A DNA stretch of 64,000 nt from NCBI GenBank assembly GCA_900073065.1, contig FJOG01000018.1, forward strand, positions 1,252,044 to 1,316,043, written 5' to 3'. The stretch is from Phialocephala subalpina (Eukaryota; Ascomycota; Leotiomycetes; Helotiales; Mollisiaceae). The position numbers were made by a program, and so were the translations under genes. Positions 34,331-45,651 of the stretch are shown here, in pieces. A model generated the notes under the pieces. It was not told the origin of the DNA. It saw only the letters and a list, made by a program, of their open reading frames with translations, and searched no databases. Every line of letters begins with the position of its first letter. Positions within the stretch are counted from its first letter, which is position 1.

Positions 34331-37300
34331 ATTTGAAGCTTATCGTCTTTCATCTCAACGGCGGCTCTTCATCCAACCTCAACTCACCAGAGTTATCAAA
34401 TTTTCTCGAAACTGCAGCTAGGCATATTTTCTGATATTAAGTTCTACTAGTATTCCCACAAGAACTTTACCACACTTGGCCGCGGTTGAACAGCAGGCAG
34501 ACCCTTCCATGCACTAAACTCAGTGCTTGAATCGCATCATCGTCGATCATCTTCAAGTGCCGGATATTTCCGCTGTCAAACCTCAGTGGACCCACGAAAC
34601 GGTAAATATCCGATCAAAGAACAACGTCTTTCGAAACATCTCAGATCTTTAGGCTACCAATGTTCACATCAACGACACGACGTTCGGACACGTCGTGGGG
34701 CCGAAGGTTACGACAGCAAATGGACGCCGATCAGCAACACTCGAGACTTCTTCCGTCAAGATATCAGAAATTAATTCAATCAATGCGCCCTCCAGGTGTA
34801 CAAGTACGCAACGGCTGATAAATGTGTGCGACTACTTTAGGATGGGGGATGAGTCTCCGTGATCAATTGTCCTGCCGAGAACTCCCTCGTACCTTATTCT
34901 GACCGCAGCAAGACACCACCCATTTGGTAGCATCACATCACGACGTTGCTGAGAACCGGGCTGCTGGCAATTCTGTGCTCCCACACCATCCAAAGCTTTA
35001 CCGGATTGGTTGCCAGAGTTGAGAATTCAGCCACGGCTGGATCCCAGGTCACCAACACCACCACCACATGGCTTGATCATGGGAAGCAGCGATTCCCCCA
35101 CGAACCAGCCGTGCCATTTCGGCCCTTCTATATTGATAGTGATATTGCTACAGTAGCAATATGCCAGAAACAGAATTCCCCACAATTCAACACTTTCCAT
35201 AATCCTCCGTACTCAATACCCTTCAACTTGGGAGTCGGTAGTCACTTGCGCATCGACGAATCAGAAAACGCGTGGGTTTCGAAGCAGCATTTGCTCAATT
35301 CGGCTGCCCCCAATGCTGTGTAACCTTCTACCCGCGTTTCGGCCCATGCACCGAGATCGTCTTTGGAATTTTGACAAAGAAGCTTGGCCAAGCCTGGTGC
35401 GACGCCGTTCCGATGCAGGCGGTGAGAAGTGTCACTTGTACGACGTGGGCTTGGAAGTCATTCAGCTCATGTCTAAAATGCGATTGGGTAAGCCTCATGA
35501 GGCTGACTAGCTTACCAAGATCCGTCCCCAATACTCGGATCTTCAAGAATCACTAAGCCTTGTCGGTTTGTTGTTTGCTTCTTCGTATACGGAATCGATG
35601 TTGGAGATGACGATTATCGCCGCAGCCTTACATTTGAGGACGGATCGAGTCATTCCCGGGAAGACTCGGCTAGATTTCAAGTCAGGACATTTGGTCGGAT
35701 TCTCAAGCACGCATTCTTCTCTGGCTCGAGCCCCTTTTTTGGCAAGCAGCAAACGAGTCACAAAAAGAGCTTCACGAGTTTCCAACGTTAAGTGCCTTTA
35801 CACGACTTGACGCTGCGTGAGGCCGTTCTGCCAGCACATATCGGCAGTTCGACCCAATAGTTGGCCGAGTCCGTCGGGAAAGTCTATGTTCCGCTGTTGT
35901 GACCAGCAAACTATGCACGCGTGGTCGAGTTCTAGAGCAAGAGTGGTTAATCACAAGATTCTCGCTCAATTGATCAGCGATGTGCGTCGAGCGTTGAATT
36001 GTGCAGCGGGATATGAGCAAGAGTCCAGTGACCTTCTCAGGAGGCTTGTTTGGCTTCTTGGGTTAATGGCCTTGTTGTCACACTCTGTCCTGTGATTCGT
36101 CTAAGTTTGAGTTCATGCGAACTGGTTGTTTGATTGAAAGATCGCATATGCAGCTGGTGTCGAGGAAGCACTATTGCATTTCCCTAAAAGAGGTTCTTGA
36201 CGGAAGTTTAGATTGCGTCAAAGAGCAAAATTCATTGTAAGAGGTGGGAGTCTCCCAAGAACCATCATCCCCTAGCAAGGTGACATTGGATGTCGATCAC
36301 ACCCTTTCATCCCAACTCAAACCCGACCGAAGATCATGTTGGAGATAGTCGCTTCCTAAAGAAGGCATATCAAGCAGCTGTTGATGGTACTTGGCTGTAC
36401 AATCCACGTTTTGGCTCATCCCATTGGTTTCATGTTACGCGATAGATACTTTTCTCTTGAGTTGACAACTTTGTCATTCTTCCCAAGGGGTATCGTGAAT
36501 CACTGAGCAGGCATTGGAGAAGCTCCACCAAACTCATTTGATCAGGCCCATTCTCGGAACAAGGCACAATTAGCCTTCTTCTCGGGGAAGTCGTGTGAAT
36601 GCTTTCCAGTAAAATGGAGAAGTGCCAAGCTAGGAACACATGAGAAGGACAGCCATGTGCTTGAGGAACAAAAGGTCCTCCCACAGATCTTCGCTATTTG
36701 CAAGGCTTACATACTTGAGAACGCCGCGCATCGGAAATAATCGAGATTTAATTTGTCTGTGCCTTGAAAATCATCGACATTGAATCTGCAGACCAACTTC
36801 CACATCCGCGGGACCAAGGGTTGCACCTCATCAGTTCCAATCTAAAAACAGACAAGATAAATGTTCTATTATACAGCATCTTTTCCACAATGGAAACGGA
36901 CGTTAAAAAAAGTTTTGTTGCACATCGCAGGGGCGCTGGACGATGGGCGGGACGACGAGCGGGGCCACCACCGCGAACCCGTTATGTGCAGGTTCCGCTG
37001 TCGTCAATATCAAAGTGAAAACGAACATTGGGAAAGTCTGGTTATATATCAGCACTTTCCAAAAGTTCATAGACATTGGGAAAGCTTTTATTGCCCATTG
37101 TTAGAACTTACTACGATTGGGTCTCATTGCGGGGCTGAATGTTCGAGTTGGGTTCCGACATTCATTGGACTTGAGTTGTGTACAGGTCTTTCAGCTTGGT
37201 CTTGGACATTGAAAATTGGATTATGGCATCTTGTCACTTTGACTTCGTGGCGGACATTGGAATTCGGGGGTTTGTTGCACATCGCAAGCCTTTTCCACAG

Positions 37301-37791
37301 TCCTAGACGGCAAATTCGAGAGGTTTCGACTCCCGGCTAGTTGGGAGGAGCGACTCGGATGCTTGGATATCTAAAAACATACTCATATACTTTAAATCGG
37401 GCAGGTTAACACTACATGTCTGGGATGTACATTTTCCTTCTCTGGGATTGGGTGATCTTTATTGAGTCTGGAGAATTCACGACATCGGCGCTTGATAGCC
37501 AGATGTGCACTATCATTAGTATGGGTTTGCGAAAGAGTCCTAGAGGGAAGGAGACAATTGAGGACGAGGCGCATTGGTCTAAGAACTGAAATTGCAATTA
37601 AAATGCGTTTTCTAACCACCTCTAGCATACCGAATCTACGATGAACATTCCTCCAATTTCACTTGATGCCCTTGCACGCATTTTCTATTCCTTTGAGCCA
37701 TCCTCGTCCCTCTCTCATCCCCCCCCCCCCCGCCCCACACTCTACCAACTCACAACCTCACCCACCCCACCTGCCCTCCCTTGGAGCGAAA
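34331..37791. other. Gene-poor stretch of about 3.5 kb
   Basis: Several open frames (34946-35323, 35568-35810, 36430-36684 minus) have no start or splice context. The segment 36886-37290 is internally repetitive (ACATTGGGAAAG and related words) and shares a core with the repeat family at 42.2-43.1 kb. Nothing else is supported. Confidence 0.4.
36886..37290 (+). repeat. Degenerate repeats related to the 42.2-43.1 kb family
   Basis: Units beginning ACAATGGAAAC, ACATTGGGAAAG (twice) and ACATTGGAATTC recur every 40-80 bases. Two of them end in TTTGTTGCACATCGCA, the same tail as in the 42-kb array. Translated in one frame they give TLKKVLLHIA and TLEFGGLLHIA. Confidence 0.55.
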
Positions 37792-40095
37792 TCACAACTT
37801 CGCCCTCCCACTCTCAATCCCACCCCAAGCTACCTGATCAAGTGGCTTGTAAGTAGTTCCATCCAACCAATAGATCGTCTCTTGATCTTTCTTCTTGCTT
37901 GGGTCCCAGGATTTGGAGACGATGTCTGTTTTGGATTTTTTGAAGGTGGCTGTTGTTTCGATCCTGTTCCGAGCGTTAATGAGGGAGAGGGTGGAGTACA
38001 GGGGATAAAGAAAGGGGAAATGGGACGTACTCTTTAGTGATGCGTATGAGACGAGGCATTGCGTAGCTTGGGAGACCAGTCTTCTTGAGTCCTGAGTAGA
38101 GGGTTGACATGAAAGTTGAGTCAGAGGCGGAGGGTTCGAGGGTTAGCATTGCGGCGCCGGCTTGGCCGTCGTAGCTGTTTCTTGTCAGCACTTCATCTAT
38201 TCAAAGAAGTGGTCAAGTGACTTTGACATAGTCAGGGAAGGGGAAAGGGAAAGACATACCTAGCCAACTTAACCCCAAAAACAACAGCATCCTGTACCCC
38301 CTCCAACCTCGCAACATGATCCCTCACCTCCCCCGCACTGACATTCTCCCCTTTCCACCGATACGTGTCCCCCATCCGATCATGGAACCGAACCCACCCT
38401 TCCCTTTCCTGCACTAACAGATCTCCCATCTTCTGCCAAATATCCCCCTTCTTAAATACATCCCTGATGATTTTCTCTTCCGTCGCTCCTTCATTCCCTA
38501 GATACTCGGTCAGGAGAGCGCGGCTTTTGACGCGTCCGATGACTTCGCCTGGTTCTCCGATACCGACTTTTGTACAGAACCCGGATTTGGGATCTCGGAT
38601 GAGTTCTGCGGTATCGGGGTCAACCTTGACGAGAACCGTATCGTCGTCGAAGAAATTGCGACGGTAGAAGCCGGCGAAGCCAACCTTACCGGCACCCCAG
38701 GCTCCGCGGTTATAGTTGTCATATTTAGCAACGCCTTCTGTACTCCTGTAGAATTCTCGTATCTCATCGATATTGAAACGCTCTTTGAATTTCTCCCATA
38801 TTTCATATCGGAGACCGTTCCCGGCGGCGACTATGCAGTTGTGTTTCTTGTCATATTCTCCTGGTGCTGAACTTAAGAGGTAGCGGCATAGTTCTCCGAC
38901 GTAGAGGATGCGGGTTGCGCGGCTGTCGTGCACGTCTTTGAAGAATCTGCTTGAGGAGAATTTGCGTGCTAGACAGATAGTTCCTGAGTTGCCGATGGAG
39001 TAGCATACCCCGGTGAAGAAGGCGGTTCCGTGGAAGAGAGGTAATGGGGAGTAGGTTCGTAATGGCAAATACTTTTGAGGGTTGAAATAATCGGGGGAGT
39101 TGGGTACGGCGGTTAGTATGCATTGGTGGTTTCTGATGGCGCAAGCTTTGGGCTTTCCGGTGGTGCCGGATGTGAAGATTAGGCAGGAAAGGTCGGCGGG
39201 GCTGGATTTGGTTGCTGGTGAGGGAGCGAGTGGTGTTGGGAGAGAGGCCGAGGCGAGGAGGGTAATTGTAGAGTCGGCTGGCGGTGGTGGGACTGCTGAG
39301 AAGGCGTAGAGAGATAGAGCGAAGTGGCGATAAGGTCCGTTGATGAAGGGTGCCAGGTCAGGAGTTGAGATGACGGTGTTAGCTTGGGAGACTTTGAGGC
39401 AGTGTTCAAGTGTTGCGTCTGGATTAGTTGTCAGTTGAGGTCACGGAATGAGAAGAGAGGCAAGTTGAGATAGGGTGATTACTGATGGGGTGGAAATCGG
39501 GGCAGTGATGTCAGAATTCTAAGCAGATGGACTGAAGTGCAGAGTAACACAAATTCTACAACGCAAAATAGCAGAAGAAAAATCCAGACAATGCGAGAGT
39601 AAAGTGTCGGAAAGTGACTGACCTCTGAGGTTGATGTTGATGAATCCACAAATGGCGCTCAACTTCGACAAAGCAAGGTAGGTAATGACCATCTCGGGGG
39701 AATTGGTCGTGAAGATGGCAACAGCGTCTCCCTTCTTGATACCCTCATTCTCAAGGAAGGCCGCCAAGCGGTGAACATCTACTTTTCATCAGCACTCATT
39801 CTCGATCAATTCGAATAGACTCACCTTTCTTCAACTCCCCATAAGTCCACGTCCGTCCCTCAAACCACAATGCCTCGATCTCAGGATCTACCTGATCGAA
39901 CATCGCATACATGGTACACGTGTCACCTAACTCCTGAATCTTCTGTCCCAGCCTCTGCCCGAACGACTTCTCATACTTCAACGTCCTCAAATCCCTCCCA
40001 ATGCTCAACTTCGCATTCATATACGCAGCAGCGGCAGTCAAAGCAGCAGCACCCACCACTGCCGCTTGCTGCGAAATAGGAAGTCCCACATCCAT
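37792..40095 (-). CDS. FAT1: Very-long-chain acyl-CoA synthetase / fatty acid transporter, peroxisomal
   Basis: Five exons: 40095-39825, 39778-39623, 39418-38260, 38174-38031 and 37963-37792, giving 633 residues. It activates long or very long fatty acids to acyl-CoA with ATP. The motifs in order are an N-terminal hydrophobic Ala-rich segment, the AMP-binding motif IFTSGTTGKPKA, the FATP-type block FYRSTEGVAKYDNYNRGAWG, and the signature GDTYRWKGENVSAGEV of the FATP/very-long-chain branch. The last exon carries IYWLDGTTYKPLD and ends SGRAKL, whose AKL fits a type 1 peroxisomal targeting signal (yeast Fat1p ends IKL). It diverges from the thiolase gene over a 455-bp shared upstream region, implying co-regulation. 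The start Met gives the expected short N-terminal anchor. Confidence 0.9.
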
Positions 40096-40550
40096 CTTTT
40101 CTCCCCTATTCTTCTCGCCTATTCTTCTCGTCTGAATTTCCCAAATAGGATTGGAGTAAACAAAGAAGAAATCCCTCGGTATCTTCTCGTCATAAGCCTT
40201 TAGTGGTCTGATGAGATATCATAAATAGCTGGTCGTCGGTAATCAGCAAAAGAAACCGCGGTCTGCGGTTATGTATACGTTTCAGGCGGATTGCCGTGAT
40301 ATGCATCCGAAAGTATAATTTGGCACGGTAGAGTGTTGATTGGGTCGGTTTCCCCTGTCGTTGCAAGCATGCAGGAAAAGCCCCACATTGTGCTTCTCCA
40401 ATGTGGGGTGGCGGCTGTGGGTGAACATTTATGCGGAGAGACGACAATGGAACTTCGGATTGATTATTGATTGATCTTCTACATATATTTGGAGATATAT
40501 CCTCACTTCCAACGGTGATTGTTACTGTTTTCTTCTACCCCATATTCACG
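40096..40550. promoter_or_regulatory. Shared divergent upstream region of two beta-oxidation genes
   Basis: This separates the acyl-CoA synthetase start (40095) from the thiolase start (40551). It contains one CCTCGG at 40174-40179, the core recognised by the FarA/FarB-type Zn2Cys6 regulators that induce fatty-acid catabolism in Aspergillus. A single six-base match could be chance, but location and gene pair favour function. Confidence 0.55.
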
Positions 40551-42006
40551 ATGACGACCGCAGGCCAGAGATTATCGAGTGTGCTGTCCCACCTCAACCC
40601 ACTCTCCACTGGAAGGAGCAGACTGCTGCAAAAGAACCCAGACGACATTGTACGACCTCTCATCCAATACACAGGGCTTCAGCTAATGGATAGGATAGGT
40701 CATCACATACGCAGCACGAACGCCTCTCACGAAAGCAAAGAAAGGTGGCCTCAAAGATACCCCTATCGACGACCTGTTGATCGCACTCTTAACGGTACCA
40801 CATCCCACATCCTCTGTCCGCAGGCTCAGTGCTGACTCTGCCAGATCGTCCGCGAACAATCCAAACTCGACCCCAATCTCGTCGAAGATGTCTGTCTCGG
40901 CAACGTCCTCGCCCCAGGCCAAGCCTACATGGCCCGCGCCTCCGTCCTCGCAGCCGGCTACCCCGTCACCGCCGCCGCTTCTGTAGCCAACCGATTCTGC
41001 TCCTCCGGTCTCCTCGCCGTCCAACAAATCGCGAACCAAATCATAGCAGGCAGTATCGAGATCGGCATAGCAATTGGAGCCGAAAGCATGTCTACGAATG
41101 CGGATGGTGGAGCGCCAACCTTGAGTGAGAAGATTACAAACCATCCGATAAGTTCCCAGAATCTGCAGCCGATGGGACAGACGAGTGAGAATGTTGCGGG
41201 AGATTTTGGCATATCGAGGGAGAAGATGGACGAGTTTGCTGCGAGGAGTTTTCAGAGGGCGGAGAGAAGTCAGAAGGAGGGGTGGGTGAAGGATGAGATT
41301 GTGCCGATAGAGGTGCAGATCAAGGATCCTAAGACTGGTGTTGTGGAGACGAAGATCATTGATCGAGATGATGGAGTCAGATATGGAACAACTGCAGAGT
41401 CCTTGGGGAAGATTAGAGCTGCGTTCCCGCAGTGGAAGCCGAGCCAGACGACGGGTGGAAATGCTTCGCAGATCACGGATGGTGCGGCAGCAATATTGTT
41501 GATGAAGAGGAGTAAGGCGGAGGAGTTGGGACAAACTATCGTGGGGAAGTTCTGCGGAGCGACGATTGTGGGGCTGGCGCCGAGAATCATGGGCATTGGA
41601 CCAAGTTATGCCATTCCTAAGATTCTGGAGAAGACTGGGTTGACGATTGCGGATTTGGATGTCATTGAGATCAATGAGGCGTTTGCTTCTATGGGAGTCT
41701 ATTGCGTCGAGAAGCTAGGACTTGATCCAGAGAAGGTCAATCCGAGAGGTGGTGCTATGTGAGTGGAAATGACCTTCCTTTTGGGCAATTGCTAATGCTT
41801 GGTAGTGCATTCGGACATCCATTAGGTTGCACAGGTGCAAGACAGATTGTTACTGCTCTCTCAGAACTGAGGAGACAGGACAAGAGGATAGCAGTGACCT
41901 CGATGTGTGTTGGCACGGTAAGCTTCATTCCCCTCTCGAATGTAACATATTCTAATCAGACATTCAGGGAATGGGCATGGCAGGTGTCTTTGTATCAGAG
42001 CATTAG
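40551..42006 (+). CDS. POT1: Peroxisomal 3-ketoacyl-CoA thiolase
   Basis: Five exons: 40551-40649, 40699-40794, 40845-41758, 41806-41917 and 41968-42006, giving 419 residues. It catalyses the last step of beta-oxidation, thiolytic cleavage of 3-ketoacyl-CoA to acetyl-CoA and a shortened acyl-CoA. The N-terminus has RLSSVLSHL, an exact match to the type 2 peroxisomal targeting consensus (R-L-X5-H-L). The active-site motifs are NRFCSSGL (acyl-accepting Cys), NEAF, GHPLGCTGARQ (His) and SMCVGTGMG (second Cys). Splicing at 41758/41806 is confirmed by the conserved GGAIAFGHP junction. The first 80 codons of exon 3 are almost all C-ending; from about 41090 the gene switches abruptly to G- and T-ending codons. 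Confidence 0.95.
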
Positions 42007-44065
42007 ATCAAGAAGGCTCGATTCGGGATGCAATGGATTTCACGAGCAAAGCAGATCTTTTGATGAGAGAGTGGGCTTCTTCTGACAGCCAAGTGGCACC
42101 TTCAAATCGCTTTGTGGATTTCTGCCTTTGCCGCCTCTTAGCATATGAGAATATTCCAACTCCTCTGGGACAATGAGAAACTTTCGTTGTATATCTACGT
42201 CCGCGACACCTTGCCGCTCGCCTGCTTTAGGTCTAGCCCAGGATGATCTTGGTAGCAGCTTGTCCTTCACTTCACCTTCATCTCGGATGAATGAATGGTC
42301 TGGGACAACGAGGAAGTTTTGTTGCGTCTCTACCGGATTTCGGCAAGATTTTCCTGTCCGCCTCCAACCTTGTTTGGCTTAGTTCGATGCTGAGTCTTAA
42401 ATCACTGCTCCTCCTTCACCTCCGCTCATACCAAATGAATGGATGTACCGGTTTCCTGGAACAACGCTCAGATTCCGTTGCACATCTCATCTGACACGCC
42501 CGTTTCGACTCATTCTATTATGCTTGTTAGCTTGACGTGAGAAGACTTGCGTTTGCATAACTCAGCTTGACGCGCCTCTCTCATTGGTTCTTGGTCTCAA
42601 GTAGATGTACCAGATTATCTAGTGCAATGAGACTTTCGTTGCAGATCTGTGTCCACGCTACAATCTTTAGCTCCTAAGCTTGCCTTAATTCAGCCTAGCT
42701 TCTTTCTCATAGAGAGGAAGTCAGATTTGATCAGCTTTGAATGTTGTCCCACCTCAAAAAGGACAATGGGAAAATTTCATTGCACATCTGCACAGTCACG
42801 CCGACGCTTGCCGCAGCTTGTAGTGTCTAGCCTCCTCTTCTTTTAGCCTAGCTCCTACCTAGGCTATTGGAGGTGAAAGACTCTGTAAAAGATCTTGTAT
42901 GTGCCAAAGAAGGACTAGGACAATGGAGATTTCGTTGCACATCTCAATCCGTTTCGAAGACGCTAGTTCCCCAACTTGCCTCTACTTGGCTTAGCCCGTC
43001 CTTGCAGATTGAGCAAATGCACCACATTGGAAAGACTTTTAGTTGTTTTTATCTCTAGATCATGGCTGTCAGATGTCGCGGTTGTTTTCTTGAGGCTGCT
43101 GAAAAGAAAAGGTGAATGTCACGTGACCTGGAGTTCTCCTCATCAAGGTCTTTCAGCCAGGCGTATTCTCAAGGAGGAATGGCTGCTATCTGCTTTCTTG
43201 CGAGTCAATAAGCATCGGCCCCACCAATCCAGCTCTGATCTATGCCAGTTCCTCGTACTCATTGTATGTGCATTCCACCGCCCAAGGAACGCAACTCTGA
43301 AGGCGCTCAAATATTGTTCACGGCCTTGACTGGTCACTGATGACCAGGGACGTCGAAGTTGTCGAATTTGAAGTGGAAATAAGTCGGGAGCGCAAGGCAA
43401 AGGTTAGGTTAACAGCGGTACTCGTCACTGCCAAGCTTATCCCCTAGCGTCTTTCCCCACACCTAATTTCGGAAGGGCCCAGAGAACGCATCCTGCCTGA
43501 CAAGGATGCGCTCAGACGAACCAGGCAGTCGACCACTCACATTAAATCAACTGGATCAATTGGGAACCCGCAACCTCATTTACAGATATACAAGGAGTGG
43601 AGCAAGTACCATTCGGCTATGCAAATGTTTTGAAGCTTTTTCCAACGAACAGATCGTCGACATACGCGGCGCCAAGAGCCGAAAATCCACTGTCCACCTG
43701 GGGAATGGGGTTGAGCCACGATGAAGGCCGCAATGTCCAATGAGGGCAAAGATGTTGGAAATTTACTATTTGGATAAATGGACGATGTGGATGTGGGCAG
43801 CCGAGGTGGGCAGGCTGGTGGGGTATTTGAACATCGACATCTGGATGGCCTTTTGGGCGTTGGCGAATTCTTCTGGGCTTCTGGGGTCAAGAACTCCACC
43901 GTCCTACCCTACCAAGGAAAATATGAGATGAAGACTATGCGAGTGCATCAATATCCACAGTGATGGCGGTATAAGTGTACTCTGCATCCTTCACGACAGT
44001 ACGTTCTGCACCACGGTCATTTCCAACCTTCTAAGTCCTTCGTTCAACAGCACTCGCTCTTCAAC
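42007..44065. other. Gene-free stretch with a repeat array
   Basis: Most of 42169-43060 is covered by the interspersed repeat family described separately. From 43061 to 44065 there are a few frames (43506-43724, 43576-43899 minus) with no motif. No gene is supported. Confidence 0.45.
42169..43060 (+). repeat. Array of six to seven degenerate repeats, about 130-170 bases apart
   Basis: The cores start near 42169, 42301, 42458, 42621, 42761, 42917 and (weakly) 43021. The shared form is GGACAATGRGAAA followed by TTTCGTTGCACATCT, and most units also carry downstream GCTTGCC and GGCTTAGC-like words. In one frame several cores read WDNEKLSLYI, WDNEEVLLRL, WNNAQIPLHI, KDNGKISLHI and TMEISLHI, so the array may derive from a repetitive coding sequence. 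No intact long frame remains. Confidence 0.65.
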
Positions 44066-45061
44066 ATGCATTTCTCACCCCTCCTCCTCAGCTTCCTGCT
44101 CGCTCCCGCCGCGGTGCTTGCCCACCCAGGCCACCACGAAACCCTCTCCGTCAAAGAGCACATCCGCCGCGCCGGGCTCTCCAAACGCTGCGAAGGCTCA
44201 GCAGCAGCAATGAACAAAAAACGCTGGATCCGACACAACGAGCGCCGTTCCCTCGCCTCCCGCTCCAACACCACCGTCGTAATCACTACCGAAGCACCCT
44301 ACTACGAAACCATCCAAAACGATACCTGCGTCCTAACTCCTGAAGTAACATCCGGGCCCTACGTCTGGCCACGATCCCAAACCCTCCGCCAAGACATGAG
44401 TGAAGACCAACCCGGCGTCCCCCTATATCTCGACATCGGAGTCCTGGACACCAATACCTGCGAACCACTCGAAGCCGTCCTAGTAGACCTCTGGCACTGT
44501 AATGCAACAGGCTCCTACTCCTCCTTCGAAGGCCGCAGTCCCAACACTCCCTTCGCCGAACTCGTCGCCTCCTTAAACATGACTATCGGACCTGGTCTCG
44601 ATCTCCATACCGGGGACACGACTTGGTTGAGGGGAATGTGGCCTACGGATTCGAATGGGATGATGGAGATGAAGACTGTGTTTCCGGGTTTTTATGTTGA
44701 GAGGACGATTCATATTCATGCTCAGGTTCATACTAACTGGGTTATTGGAGCCAACGGTACCGTTGTGAGCGATAATACGATTAGTACGGGGCAGATTTTC
44801 TTTGCGGAGGATTTGAGTGAGCAGATTATGGCGTTGGAGCCGTATGTTAGCCATACACAAATCAACCGGACGACGAATGCTGTTGGTGAGTTTTTCTATG
44901 ATTGGGGAGAGAAGGAGGAAGATGGCTAATGCGATATAGATTCTGTGTACGCTTCCGAGAATACTGCTGGCTTCAACCCCGTGATGACTGTTGTGCCGCT
45001 TGATGGGGAAGATGTCACGAATGGAATGGTGGCTTATATCACTTTAGGTGTTGCTGCGTAG
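44066..45061 (+). CDS. Secreted intradiol ring-cleavage dioxygenase-like protein
   Basis: Two exons, 44066-44885 and 44940-45061, give 313 residues. A signal peptide of about 19 residues (LLLSFLLAPAAVLA, then HPGHHE) precedes a basic pro-region. The core has TSGPYVWP, VLVDLWHCNATGSYSSF and GFYVERTIHIHAQVH, which fit the non-haem iron intradiol dioxygenase fold (two Tyr and two His ligands) of the extracellular fungal branch. Such enzymes open catechol-type aromatic rings and are implicated in lignin-derived aromatic breakdown. Several N-glycosylation sites (NTT, NDT, NAT, NMT, NGT, NRT) fit secretion. The splice at 44885/44940 gives NAVDSVYASENTAGFNP. Codons switch from C-ending to G/T-ending near 44590. 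Confidence 0.88.
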
Positions 45062-45651
45062 AGTGGATTCATGGAAGTTTGGGTTGGAGCTTGCTTGTTT
45101 TGCTTGTACATATTTAACGCAATTGTGAGATGGAATCGACTTTTGATTGTAGATTTAAGAAAAGGGGAAGCTGAAACTGAATATACATAAAATAAGGACC
45201 CACTTAGTGGTCCACGTGACCTCCAACTGATAGCAATATACCAATGAAAAGTGCTCAACTCGTCGTGAACATTCTCCTCGACTCAACCAAAGGTGATTTT
45301 AGAATGGAAAATGGTGACGATAAAGAGGCTCGCTTACCTTGCTAGATTAAAGTTGATACGGAGAACTCAATATCCAGGAGCAGTCCACATATTCACATGC
45401 ATGGAGCACAAGTTGGAATTCAAAGAACTCATTTTAAGTAACACCATCGCAAGAAACACTTTTGTAGTGACACCTTTCACTGGCTTGTTGAAAAATCAGT
45501 GCTGTCGTCCGAGAGATGCGCGAAAAACAGAAAACGCCGGACCCTGGGTATTCGCAGAAGACAGAGATGGGCGAAAAGCAAGACGATCCAGATGTCGGAA
45601 ATCCAAATCCCAGCCTTTCGCCAACGTCATTCACCAAATCTAAGTCCGACT
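45062..45651. other. Intergenic stretch
   Basis: This lies between the 3' ends of the dioxygenase gene and the 430-residue unknown gene. No gene or repeat is supported. Confidence 0.5.
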
